Assembly (NCBI GenBank): GCA_030640865.1
Contig: DAOWIP010000286.1
Coordinates: forward strand, 1 to 8,500
DNA length: 8,500 nucleotides
Reading direction: 5' to 3'
Origin: Sedimentisphaerales bacterium
GTDB lineage: Bacteria; Planctomycetota; Phycisphaerae; Sedimentisphaerales; SM23-30
Under the pieces are notes generated by a model. That model made no database searches and was not told the origin of the DNA. It worked only from the letters and a program-made list of their open reading frames with translations. Position 1 is the stretch's first letter, and each line of letters opens with the position of its first letter. The translations under genes and the position numbers were made by a program. Below, piece after piece: positions 1 to 5,987 of the stretch.

Positions 1-243
1 ACCGGCAATGCCCTGGTATTTATCAGCGAGGATTCGCGGGTCGAGCTTACCGAGCGCAGCCGGGGCGGACTGAGTGGCCCGGATGAGGTCTCGATCATTC
101 GCGTGAGGCTGTTTGCCAGGAATGCGCTTGGTGAATTCGAGCCTGGCCATTATGAGGATTTCGAGTTAGCGGATATTCACGACCTGGCCGGCGAAATAGA
201 AAAATTCGTCCAGCACGCCGTCGGCAGAAACCTCAAAGAATAG
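1..243 (+). CDS. 3' end of an unrecognised protein gene (partial)
   Basis: The frame starting at base 1 is open for 80 codons and ends at TAG 241-243; its start lies left of the window. The visible C-terminus is acidic and mostly polar, with a short stretch reading NALVFISEDSRVEL, then a Phe/Glu-rich segment (EFEPGHYEDFELADIHDL), and a probable amphipathic helix near the end. I see no membrane segment, metal-binding cluster or catalytic motif and do not recognise the family. The stop lies 62 bases before trpS on the same strand, so it could be the upstream member of a trpS transcription unit. Codon choice looks like that of its neighbours. That it is a real gene is supported by the uninterrupted frame and same-strand context; function is unknown. 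Confidence 0.6.
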   Translation, partial: TGNALVFISEDSRVELTERSRGGLSGPDEVSIIRVRLFARNALGEFEPGHYEDFELADIHDLAGEIEKFVQHAVGRNLKE

Positions 244-305
244 CGGTACTACTCTATAACAACTTTGTGGCAAAAATTAAACATACCCGACAGGAAACAA
301 ACTAA

Positions 306-1280
306 ATGCGAGTATTATCCGGGATTCAGCCTTCGGGCAAACTTCACATCGGAAACTATTTCGGGGCTATGCGTCAATACCTGAAACTACAGAGCGAGGA
401 GAATGAATGTTTTTACTTCATCGCCAACTATCACGCTATGACCAGCGTACAGGCTGCGGACGAGCTTCAGAGCTACACTGATGAAGTGGCTCGTGGATAC
501 CTTGCTGTTGGGATCAATCCGGATAAATCGGTTTTTTTCCGGCAGTCAGACGTCCCGGAGGTGTGCGAGTTGGCATGGATTCTTTCGTGCGTAACCCCGA
601 TGGGCTTATTGGAGAGATGTGTCAGTTACAAGGAAAAAGTCGAACATGGTCTCAGGCCCAATCACGGCCTGTTCTTTTATCCTGTTTTGCAGGCCGCGGA
701 CATCCTGATTTATAATAGTCATATCGTGCCGGTCGGCCAGGACCAGAAACAGCACCTTGAAGTTACACGGGACCTGGCAATCAAGTTCAATAATACTTAT
801 GGTGAAATTCTCACAGTCCCTGATCCGTACATTATCACGGCGACTGCCGTTGTCCCCGGCCTGGACGGCCGAAAGATGAGTAAGAGTTACAATAACACCT
901 TGGAGCTTTTTGAGCCGGCCGGCCGGACAAAAAAGAAGATTATGCGGATTGTTACCGATTCGACGCCGGTGGAGGCCCCCAAGGACCCGGACAATTGCAC
1001 GGTCTTCGCTTTGCTTTCGCTGGTAGCCTCTCAGCAGGAGACGCAGGAATGGCGTGAGCGGTATCGGCGGGGTGGCATGGGCTATGGTGAGGCGAAAAAA
1101 CGATTGGCCGAGTTGACCAATGAACTGCTCGATCCTTTCCGCCGGCGTTATGACGAACTTTGCAGGAACAGCGACTACGTTGAAGACATTTTGCGTGAGG
1201 GCGGTAAAAAGGCACGGTCAGTCGCTCAGGAACTTATGGAAAAGGTCCGCACCGCAACTGGTATTACGAAACAAAAATAA
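306..1280 (+). CDS. trpS: Tryptophanyl-tRNA synthetase
   Basis: Cytoplasmic class Ic aminoacyl-tRNA synthetase that activates tryptophan with ATP and charges tRNA-Trp. The 324-residue product matches the usual bacterial length of about 330. The N-terminus SGIQPSGKLHIGNYFGAM holds the HIGN signature at residues 14-17. The ATP-binding KMSKS motif is at residues 190-194 within GLDGRKMSKSYNN. Between them, YPVLQAADIL (about 125-134) with Asp132 and VPVGQDQKQH (141-150) form the tryptophan and adenylate pocket typical of TrpRS rather than TyrRS. The ATG at 306 is preceded by AGGA (292-295) with 10-base spacing, and the family's N-terminus begins immediately, so this start is secure. No T-box leader or Trp-rich leader peptide is visible in the 62 bases upstream. 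scpA follows 117 bases downstream. Confidence 0.97.
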   Translation: MRVLSGIQPSGKLHIGNYFGAMRQYLKLQSEENECFYFIANYHAMTSVQAADELQSYTDEVARGYLAVGINPDKSVFFRQSDVPEVCELAWILSCVTPMGLLERCVSYKEKVEHGLRPNHGLFFYPVLQAADILIYNSHIVPVGQDQKQHLEVTRDLAIKFNNTYGEILTVPDPYIITATAVVPGLDGRKMSKSYNNTLELFEPAGRTKKKIMRIVTDSTPVEAPKDPDNCTVFALLSLVASQQETQEWRERYRRGGMGYGEAKKRLAELTNELLDPFRRRYDELCRNSDYVEDILREGGKKARSVAQELMEKVRTATGITKQK

Positions 1281-1287
1281 ATTCTTA

Positions 1288-1317
1288 ACCTTGACGCCAG
1301 CGCCAAAAGTTCAAGGT
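1288..1317 (+). repeat. Inverted repeat after trpS
   Basis: ACCTTGA (1288-1294) and TCAAGGT (1311-1317) form a perfect 7-bp stem around a 16-base loop, 8 bases after the trpS stop. No T-run follows directly; the nearest T tracts are at 1345-1351 and 1355-1361. It could be an attenuated terminator or an mRNA 3'-end structure between trpS and scpA, but it does not meet the usual intrinsic-terminator pattern. Confidence 0.35.
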
Positions 1318-1359
1318 GTCTGGATTCATGAGTCAAAATCGTATGTTTTTTCCGGTTTT

Positions 1360-1397
1360 TTGACTTTTGACGTTATTGTCAACCTTATAACTTCATT
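1360..1397 (+). promoter_or_regulatory. Possible scpA promoter with palindromic site
   Basis: TATAAC at 1386-1391 lies seven bases before the scpA ATG. Upstream are TTGACT (1360-1365, spacer 20) and TTGACG (1367-1372, spacer 13), neither at ideal distance. TTGAC (1367-1371) pairs with GTCAA (1378-1382) as a perfect inverted repeat with a 6-base centre, a form typical of dimeric regulator sites. No Shine-Dalgarno sequence lies between 1380 and the ATG. If TATAAC is used, the mRNA would start at or next to the ATG and be leaderless. The poor -35 spacing keeps this tentative. Confidence 0.35.
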
Positions 1398-2279
1398 ATG
1401 ACTGACTATCGCGTAAATATCGAGATTTATAACGGCCCACTGGACCTGCTGCTTTACCTTATTCGCCGCAGTGAAGTGGACATATATGATATTCCTATTG
1501 CCTCTGTTACCGAGCAGTTTCTGCAATATGTCGAATTGATCCAGGACCTGAATCTTGAACAGGCGGGGGATTTTCTGGTAATGGCGGCGACCCCGATGGA
1601 GGTAAAGTCGGCTCTGCTGCTGCCGCGGGACGAGACAGCCGGTGATGAGGGGGACGACCTTTCCGACCCACGGCTGGAGTTGGTACGGCAACTGCTGGAA
1701 TACAAAAAGTTCAAGGACATCGCTGGTAACTTATCCGAATCGGCGAAGAATCAGGCCGAGCGTTTCCCGCGTTCTCTCGTGGATTTGCAGCGGCTGCGTT
1801 CGCAGATCAAGCAGGAACAGAAACTGGAGATGGAATCGCTGCAGATTTGGGATTTATTCGAAGCGTTCAATCGGCTGATCAAGGCGACCCTTGCGGATAA
1901 GCGCCCGCACGAGGTCACACAGGACGAAACTCCTATTGACATCTATGAAACTGATATTCTGTATCGGGCCCAGAACGAGAAACCCCTGATTTTTGCCGCC
2001 GTATTCCAGAACTGCACTTATCGTGCGGAAATGATAGGGTTGTTTCTGGCCCTGCTGGAATTGGTACGTCAGAAGCTCATACGGATCGAACAGGAGAAGA
2101 GTTTAGGTCCGATTTACATTTTCGCTTTGACTGACGAGCCTGCGGAGACTGCCGTTGCCCACGCCGTTTCCGCCGACATTGACGATCTGCCCAGTAAAAT
2201 CAGCAAACAGCGTTCCGAGCAGGCTGAAACGCCGAGGGACGGCTCAACGACAGCGAAAAGCACAAATACTGAGGGATAA
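1398..2279 (+). CDS. scpA: Segregation and condensation protein A (kleisin)
   Basis: Kleisin subunit that bridges the SMC ATPase heads and recruits ScpB in the bacterial condensin that organises and segregates the chromosome. The N-terminus shows the ScpA hallmark NGPLDLLLYLIRR at about residues 12-24, followed by the stretch EVDIYDIPIASVTEQFLQYV. Next comes the helix with DFLVMAATPMEVKSALLLP, which forms the SMC-neck-binding helical domain. The central region is charged and variable. The segment AEMIGLFLALLELVRQKLIRIEQEKSLGPIYIF (about 210-242) is the C-terminal winged helix. The last 45 residues are a polar tail rich in Glu, Ser and Thr. At 293 residues it is slightly longer than typical ScpA (about 250), through that tail. 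The ATG at 1398 fits the family N-terminus although no ribosome-binding site precedes it. No scpB or smc is in the window. The RidA gene follows after 3 bases. Confidence 0.93.
   Translation: MTDYRVNIEIYNGPLDLLLYLIRRSEVDIYDIPIASVTEQFLQYVELIQDLNLEQAGDFLVMAATPMEVKSALLLPRDETAGDEGDDLSDPRLELVRQLLEYKKFKDIAGNLSESAKNQAERFPRSLVDLQRLRSQIKQEQKLEMESLQIWDLFEAFNRLIKATLADKRPHEVTQDETPIDIYETDILYRAQNEKPLIFAAVFQNCTYRAEMIGLFLALLELVRQKLIRIEQEKSLGPIYIFALTDEPAETAVAHAVSADIDDLPSKISKQRSEQAETPRDGSTTAKSTNTEG
2271..2275 (+). promoter_or_regulatory. Ribosome-binding site of the RidA gene inside the scpA end
   Basis: GAGGG sits in the last codons of scpA, 7 bases before the ATG at 2283. It fixes the start and indicates that scpA and the RidA gene are read from one mRNA, possibly with translational coupling. 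Confidence 0.7.
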
Positions 2280-2282
2280 ACT

Positions 2283-2762
2283 ATGACTATTGAAACCAAA
2301 TTAGCTGATATGGGAATTACGTTGCCTACTGTGGCCCCGGCTGTTGGGGCTTATATTTCTGGTGTACGCAGTGGAAATTTGCTTTTTGTATCGGGTCAGC
2401 TTCCTTCGCACGGCGGCAGGATTCTGATTTCCGGCAAGGTGGGCCAAGAGGTTATACTTGAACATGCACGGGACGCTGCACGATTATGCGCGATCAACGC
2501 CCTGGCGGCCGTCAAGGATCACGTTGGTTCGCTGGAAAAGATAAAGCAGATTGTCCGACTGGAGGTATTCGTCAACAGTGCGCCTGGTTTCACGGAGCAG
2601 CCCAAGGTTGCTAATGGCGCCTCGAAACTGCTGCACGAAATCTTTGGCTCAGTCGGCCGGCACGCCCGCCTGACCGTTGGCGTGGTGGAACTACCTCTGA
2701 ACGCCGCTGTTGAACTGGCAATGATTGTGGAAATTAAAAGCGATTATAGTGCTCACGATTGA
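2283..2762 (+). CDS. RidA/YjgF/UK114-family protein
   Basis: Small cytoplasmic enzyme of the Rid family. Classical RidA hydrolyses reactive 2-aminoacrylate and other enamines or imines released by PLP enzymes. Residues 20-50 carry the fold's start, with VRSGNLLFVSGQLP. The C-terminal signature GRHARLTVGVVELPLNAAVEL (125-145) includes Arg129 and Glu144, which align with Arg105 and Glu120 of E. coli RidA by my reading. At 159 residues it is longer than the about 128 of RidA and fits the longer subfamily often annotated simply as RidA family or L-PSP endoribonuclease-like. Whether that subfamily has deaminase activity is less certain than for true RidA, so no gene symbol is assigned. The gene follows scpA by 3 bases with GAGGG upstream, indicating co-transcription. 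The trimeric quaternary structure is inferred from the family. Confidence 0.88.
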   Translation: MTIETKLADMGITLPTVAPAVGAYISGVRSGNLLFVSGQLPSHGGRILISGKVGQEVILEHARDAARLCAINALAAVKDHVGSLEKIKQIVRLEVFVNSAPGFTEQPKVANGASKLLHEIFGSVGRHARLTVGVVELPLNAAVELAMIVEIKSDYSAHD

Positions 2763-2821
2763 AATTTCCCGTTAGTACGCGGGTAAGTAATTTTACAACA
2801 AAATGTTACGGTTTCGCTCAC

Positions 2822-2846
2822 GGGAATTCCCATACGCGATGCGTAT
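2822..2846 (+). promoter_or_regulatory. Two abutting palindromes upstream of the oxidoreductase-like gene
   Basis: GGGAATTCCC (2822-2831, perfect 10-base palindrome) directly abuts ATACGC-GAT-GCGTAT (2832-2846, perfect inverted repeat with a 3-base centre). Possible -10 elements lie just downstream: TATAAC 2844-2849 overlaps the second palindrome, and GATAAT is at 2852-2857. No good -35 is present at the right distance. This arrangement fits an operator overlapping a regulated promoter for the gene at 2913, but the binding protein is unknown. Confidence 0.4.
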
Positions 2847-2898
2847 AACTGGATAATATAGACGAATCAATAATGAATAACCAACTACACTATTTTAT

Positions 2899-2904
2899 AA
2901 GGAG
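2899..2904 (+). promoter_or_regulatory. Strong ribosome-binding site
   Basis: AAGGAG, a near-perfect Shine-Dalgarno sequence, stands 8 bases before the ATG at 2913. It selects that start over the out-of-frame ATG at 2873, whose frame gives no recognisable protein. Confidence 0.8.
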
Positions 2905-2912
2905 ATGTAGCA

Positions 2913-3926
2913 ATGAAAAGAGTTGTACTAACAGTTTTGTGCCTTACTATGGTGATAACACCGGCGATTATGGGGCAAAGTCAGACAAAGGTGATTCGGC
3001 TGGGCATGATTGGGCTGGATACTTCACATGTTGTCGCTTTCACCAAGTATATCAACGATCCGAAGAACAAAACCGGTTGCCGGGTTGTGGCGGCCTACCA
3101 AGGCGGTTCGCCCGATATTCCCAGCTCGGCTGACAGGCTGGAGAAATTCACGAATCAATTGCGAGATCAATACGGGCTGGAAATTGTGCCGACTATAGAA
3201 GAACTGTGCCGAAAGGTGGATGGGATACTATTGGAGAGTGTTGACGGCCGACCTCATCTAAAGCAGGTAAGACCGGTTATTGCGGCGGGCAAGCCGGTAT
3301 TTATCGACAAGCCCATAGCCGGTAATCTCGCTGATGTACTGGAGATTTTTCGGCTGGCCAAAGAAAATAACGTACCCTGCTGGTCAAGTTCGTCGTTGCG
3401 TTTTGCTCCGGATACTCTCGGCATGCGAAATAATGATAAGGTCGGCAAGGTATTGGGCTGCAGCGTTTACAGCCCATGCTCGGTCGAAAAACATCATCCC
3501 GACCTTTACTGGTACGGAATACACGGCGTCGAGATGCTATTTACCATTATGGGTCCCGGCTGCGAGACAGTTACCCGCACTCATACCGAGAACACCGACG
3601 TGGTTGTGGGCGTCTGGAAGGACGGCCGCGTAGGCACATACCGTGGCCTCCGTAAATGCAAAAATGGCTATGGGGCGGTAGTGTTTGGCGAAAAAGAGAT
3701 TGCCAGTACTGGTAAGTCCGCTGGTTATGGACCGCTGGTCGATGAAATCGCCAAATTCTTCAGGACTGGCAAAGTGCCTGTGCCCGCTGAAGAAACCATT
3801 GCTATATTTGCATTTATGTCCGCCGCAGACGAGTCCAAAAAAGCCGGCTGTACGCCGATTTCCATTGCCGCAATAATGAAAAAGGCCGAAAAGAAAAACG
3901 AATTACGCCGCGCTCGCCGGAAATGA
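2913..3926 (+). CDS. Exported Gfo/Idh/MocA-like oxidoreductase family protein
   Basis: Family members are NAD(P)-dependent sugar or inositol dehydrogenases with an N-terminal Rossmann fold and a C-terminal alpha/beta domain. The product is 337 residues. Residues 1-21 look like a Sec signal peptide: Lys-Arg, then a hydrophobic core, ending near AIMG; no twin-arginine motif is present. The Rossmann start reads VIRLGMIGLDTSH (27-39), with Gly31 and Gly34 but not the full GxGxxG. GKPVFIDKPIAGN (126-138) contains Asp132-Lys133-Pro134, the counterpart of the family's EKP motif with the active-site lysine. YGIHGVEML further on matches the conserved histidine region of related planctomycete proteins. 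The C-terminal tail is very basic. Substrate cannot be told from sequence. It is preceded by its own 150-base leader region and converges with uvrC. An exported or membrane-tethered location is inferred from the signal peptide. Confidence 0.82.
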   Translation: MKRVVLTVLCLTMVITPAIMGQSQTKVIRLGMIGLDTSHVVAFTKYINDPKNKTGCRVVAAYQGGSPDIPSSADRLEKFTNQLRDQYGLEIVPTIEELCRKVDGILLESVDGRPHLKQVRPVIAAGKPVFIDKPIAGNLADVLEIFRLAKENNVPCWSSSSLRFAPDTLGMRNNDKVGKVLGCSVYSPCSVEKHHPDLYWYGIHGVEMLFTIMGPGCETVTRTHTENTDVVVGVWKDGRVGTYRGLRKCKNGYGAVVFGEKEIASTGKSAGYGPLVDEIAKFFRTGKVPVPAEETIAIFAFMSAADESKKAGCTPISIAAIMKKAEKKNELRRARRK

Positions 3927-3937
3927 CCGTGAACGGT
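3926..3937. other. Small hairpin between convergent stop codons
   Basis: ACCG-TGAA-CGGT forms a 4-bp stem with a four-base loop exactly in the 11-base gap between the oxidoreductase-like gene's TGA (3924-3926) and the uvrC TAA (3938-3940, complement). It is short and has no proper T-run on either strand, so a bidirectional terminator role is only a guess. Confidence 0.25.
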
Positions 3938-5266
3938 TTAGTCGAAGGTTTTTCGTTGTCTGAGTATGTGAAAGTAGTGCTGGGCGAAGCGGTGCGCCTC
4001 GTCCCGAACATACTGCAGCAGTCGTAGTGCCGGGTCGTTCCGGGGTAGTTTAAGAGGCTGATCGCTGTTTTGATGAAAAAGAGTTTCCTCCTTCTTCGCA
4101 AGCGAAAGGACCATCGGCGGCTGGACGTCCATCTCCTGAAATACGTCACGGGCAGCGTGTAATTGACCCAGCCCGCCGTCAATCAGGATCACATCAGGAT
4201 AAAGCTCCTCCTGCTCGCCCGCTCGTCGATAACGGCGGCGAAGTACCTCCTGAATCATTGCATAATCGTCGATGCCTGTAACCTCCCTGATCCGGAACCG
4301 TCGATAATCGTTCCTGAACGGCTTCCCATCAATAAAACATACCAGCGACCCCACTGCCTCACTGCCCATAATATGCGCGATATCTACACCTTCAATTATC
4401 CGCACTTCCGGCAGATCAAGCAGTTCACTTATTCGCGTCAGGCCGCCAGCCGGGTTCGCCTGGAATAGTTCCGGCTGTACATGCTCATCGACTTCTCCAC
4501 GGTCCGAGAGCGACTCAATCGCTGTAATCTCGTCCCGCAGCCGAGCCGCCTCTTCATAATTCAGTTTTTTAGCCTGTTGTCGCATCTCTTTCTGCATCTG
4601 CATCAGTACCCTGTTTCGGTCCGTTTCCAGAAATTTTTGCAGCCGTCTAATCGATTTTTTATATGATCCGGAACTTATCCGGTCAGCGCAAGGCGCCGCG
4701 CACTGATTGATGTCGTGTAATATACACGGCCGAAAAAACCGCCGACGCTGGTCCCCGGCGTCAATCGTCATCGTACATGTACGGAACCTGAATACCCGCT
4801 GCAATACCTGTATCACCCGCCGTAAATCACCGACGCTGGTAAAAGGGCCATACAGCTTCGATCCCTCACGAGGCGAACGCGTAACATAAACGCCGGGGAA
4901 ATCCTCGAACATCGTAAATTCCAGATATGGAAAGGTTTTATCGTCCATCTGCTGGGTATTATAGGGAGGCTGAATGTCCTTGATCAGCCGCGACTCCTGC
5001 AAAATGGCGTCCACCTCGCCCGGACATTCCAGGTAACCCACATCGGCGACCTTCTCGATCATATCCGCGATTTTCGGGCCGCGGCTCTTCATCAGGTCCG
5101 CTGACGGCTGAAAATAACTGCTTACCCGCTCCCGCAGGCTCACAGCCTTGCCGATATACAATACCCGGCCCTGGGCGTCTTTCAGCAGATACACACCCGG
5201 TGATGACGGAAAACCCTTGATTTTCTCCCGAATATCGCTAATATTGTCTTTCTTGTGTGTAGTCAT
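3938..5266 (-). CDS. uvrC: UvrC-type excinuclease subunit, short form
   Basis: UvrC makes the two incisions around DNA lesions after UvrA/UvrB loading. In order, the 442-residue product shows: a GIY-YIG nuclease (residues 18-100; GVY 24-26, YIG 37-39, ESRLIK with Glu91); a four-cysteine set C164, C181, C189, C193 matching the UvrC Fe-S cluster ligands; a UVR helix pair that binds UvrB (about 217-250, LNYEEAARLRDEI); and the RNase H-like nuclease with GVDIAH (Asp about 294), ILIDGGLGQL (Asp about 362) and RDEAHRFA (His about 424). Family members are usually about 600 residues. Here the central linker of some 120 residues is missing and the protein ends 18 residues after RDEAH, so the C-terminal (HhH)2 domain is absent. 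The downstream DNA encodes the opposite gene, so no lost tail remains. The start at 5266 fits the family N-terminus; it has no Shine-Dalgarno sequence. Confidence 0.9.
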   Translation of the reverse strand: MTTHKKDNISDIREKIKGFPSSPGVYLLKDAQGRVLYIGKAVSLRERVSSYFQPSADLMKSRGPKIADMIEKVADVGYLECPGEVDAILQESRLIKDIQPPYNTQQMDDKTFPYLEFTMFEDFPGVYVTRSPREGSKLYGPFTSVGDLRRVIQVLQRVFRFRTCTMTIDAGDQRRRFFRPCILHDINQCAAPCADRISSGSYKKSIRRLQKFLETDRNRVLMQMQKEMRQQAKKLNYEEAARLRDEITAIESLSDRGEVDEHVQPELFQANPAGGLTRISELLDLPEVRIIEGVDIAHIMGSEAVGSLVCFIDGKPFRNDYRRFRIREVTGIDDYAMIQEVLRRRYRRAGEQEELYPDVILIDGGLGQLHAARDVFQEMDVQPPMVLSLAKKEETLFHQNSDQPLKLPRNDPALRLLQYVRDEAHRFAQHYFHILRQRKTFD

Positions 5267-5270
5267 TGTA

Positions 5271-5290
5271 AGTGATTATAGAGTGATTAT
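5271..5290 (+). repeat. 9-bp direct repeat overlapping the uvrC promoter
   Basis: AGTGATTAT occurs at 5271-5279 and again at 5282-5290, an 11-base period or about one helical turn. One copy contains most of the uvrC -10 and the other lies in the spacer. It may be a tandem binding site for a regulator, or a local duplication that produced the -10. Confidence 0.45.
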
Positions 5291-5303
5291 CCAAACCGGT
5301 CAA
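5275..5303 (-). promoter_or_regulatory. Sigma-70-type promoter for uvrC, leaderless configuration
   Basis: Read on the minus strand, TTGACC (complement of 5298-5303) is followed after exactly 17 bases by TATAAT (complement of 5275-5280). That is a near-consensus promoter. The last base of the -10 is only 8 bases before the A of the uvrC ATG at 5266, so transcription should begin within about two bases of the start codon or at it. No Shine-Dalgarno sequence could then exist on the mRNA, and none is seen. Confidence 0.75.
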
Positions 5304-5359
5304 CGTGGCCGATTTCTGTCGCGAAAATGGCATTTATACGCACCGCATAGCGGGAATCC

Positions 5360-5364
5360 AGGAG
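5360..5364 (+). promoter_or_regulatory. Ribosome-binding site deciding the purE start
   Basis: AGGAG lies 8 bases before the ATG at 5373. The reading frame is open further upstream to 5148, but that extension runs through the uvrC promoter and N-terminus on the other strand and has no family homology, so 5373 is taken as the start. Confidence 0.8.
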
Positions 5365-5372
5365 CAAAAATT

Positions 5373-5939
5373 ATGAGCAATTCTCAAAAACCGAAAATTG
5401 GTGTTCTTATGGGCAGTGACAGCGATTGGGACATTATGCAAGGGTGTGTTAATTTGCTGGACAAGTTCGGCGTGCCATACGAGGTCCGTATCAGCAGTGC
5501 CCATCGTACTCCCGACCAGACCGCTGAGTATGCCCGCGCCGCTGCCGAGAATGGCCTGGAAGTCATCATCGCTGCGGCAGGTATGGCTGCCCACCTGGCA
5601 GGGGTCATCGCTGCGCATACAATTCTGCCTGTTATCGGTGTTCCAATGGCGTCGGGTGCTTTGCAGGGTATCGATGCCCTGCTCTCGACGGTTCAGATGC
5701 CGCCAGGCGTTCCTGTCGCCACTGTCGGTATCGGCGCCGCCGGCGCCAAAAACGCCGCTATCCTTGCTACCCAAATCCTGGCCATTAAGGACAAGAAACT
5801 CACGGAAAAACTTATGAAGCATAAAGCCGATATGGCCGAGTCCGTCCAAAACAAAAATGCCAAACTCCAGGACGATCTCGATTTTCAGCAAACCGCCATG
5901 AGGATCGCAAAAGAAAGTCAAAACAATCAGACCAGTTAA
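5373..5939 (+). CDS. purE: N5-carboxyaminoimidazole ribonucleotide mutase (PurE catalytic subunit)
   Basis: Cytoplasmic enzyme of de novo purine synthesis that forms 4-carboxy-aminoimidazole ribonucleotide, normally from the N5-carboxy product of PurK. The 188-residue protein shows the PurE signatures in order: VLMGSDSDWDIM (about 11-22), ISSAHRTPD with the catalytic histidine region (about 40-48), IIAAAGMAAHLAG (about 66-78), PVIGVPM, and STVQMPPGVPVATVGIG. The SDW and SAHRTP pattern favours class I (mutase) over class II (direct carboxylase), though that is judged by eye. The C-terminal 30 residues are a polar, probably helical tail beyond the family core. No purK is in the window. A possible -10 (TTATAC, 5334-5339) lacks a good -35. 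It shares a 106-base divergent region with uvrC and precedes the multi-HTH gene by 48 bases. Confidence 0.95.
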   Translation: MSNSQKPKIGVLMGSDSDWDIMQGCVNLLDKFGVPYEVRISSAHRTPDQTAEYARAAAENGLEVIIAAAGMAAHLAGVIAAHTILPVIGVPMASGALQGIDALLSTVQMPPGVPVATVGIGAAGAKNAAILATQILAIKDKKLTEKLMKHKADMAESVQNKNAKLQDDLDFQQTAMRIAKESQNNQTS

Positions 5940-5973
5940 TGCGTTTTACACAGAATCAGCGATTTTGCCGTAT

Positions 5974-5977
5974 GGAG
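5974..5977 (+). promoter_or_regulatory. Ribosome-binding site of the multi-HTH gene
   Basis: GGAG stands 10 bases before the ATG at 5988. No separate promoter is apparent in the 48 bases after purE, so co-transcription with purE is likely. Confidence 0.55.
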
Positions 5978-5987
5978 ATTAGCAACT

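Noticed and set aside
1326..1691. 121-codon minus-strand frame over the scpA start
   Set aside because: It overlaps the strongly conserved ScpA N-terminus and lacks a ribosome-binding site or family features.
2761..2783. Terminator after the RidA gene (CCCG/CGGG at 2768-2771 and 2780-2783)
   Set aside because: The stem is only 4 bp with an 8-base loop and no T-run follows.
3938..3946. Recent frameshift or premature stop truncating uvrC
   Set aside because: Sequence beyond the stop is the intact coding end of the convergent gene and does not encode an HhH domain in any minus-strand frame I inspected, so a fresh truncation is unlikely.
5148..5372. In-frame upstream extension of purE
   Set aside because: It runs antisense through the uvrC start and promoter, has no PurE homology, and a good ribosome-binding site (5360-5364) marks the ATG at 5373.
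5334..5921. Long antisense frame opposite purE
   Set aside because: It mirrors the codon pattern of a clear purE gene; the translated product has no recognisable features.
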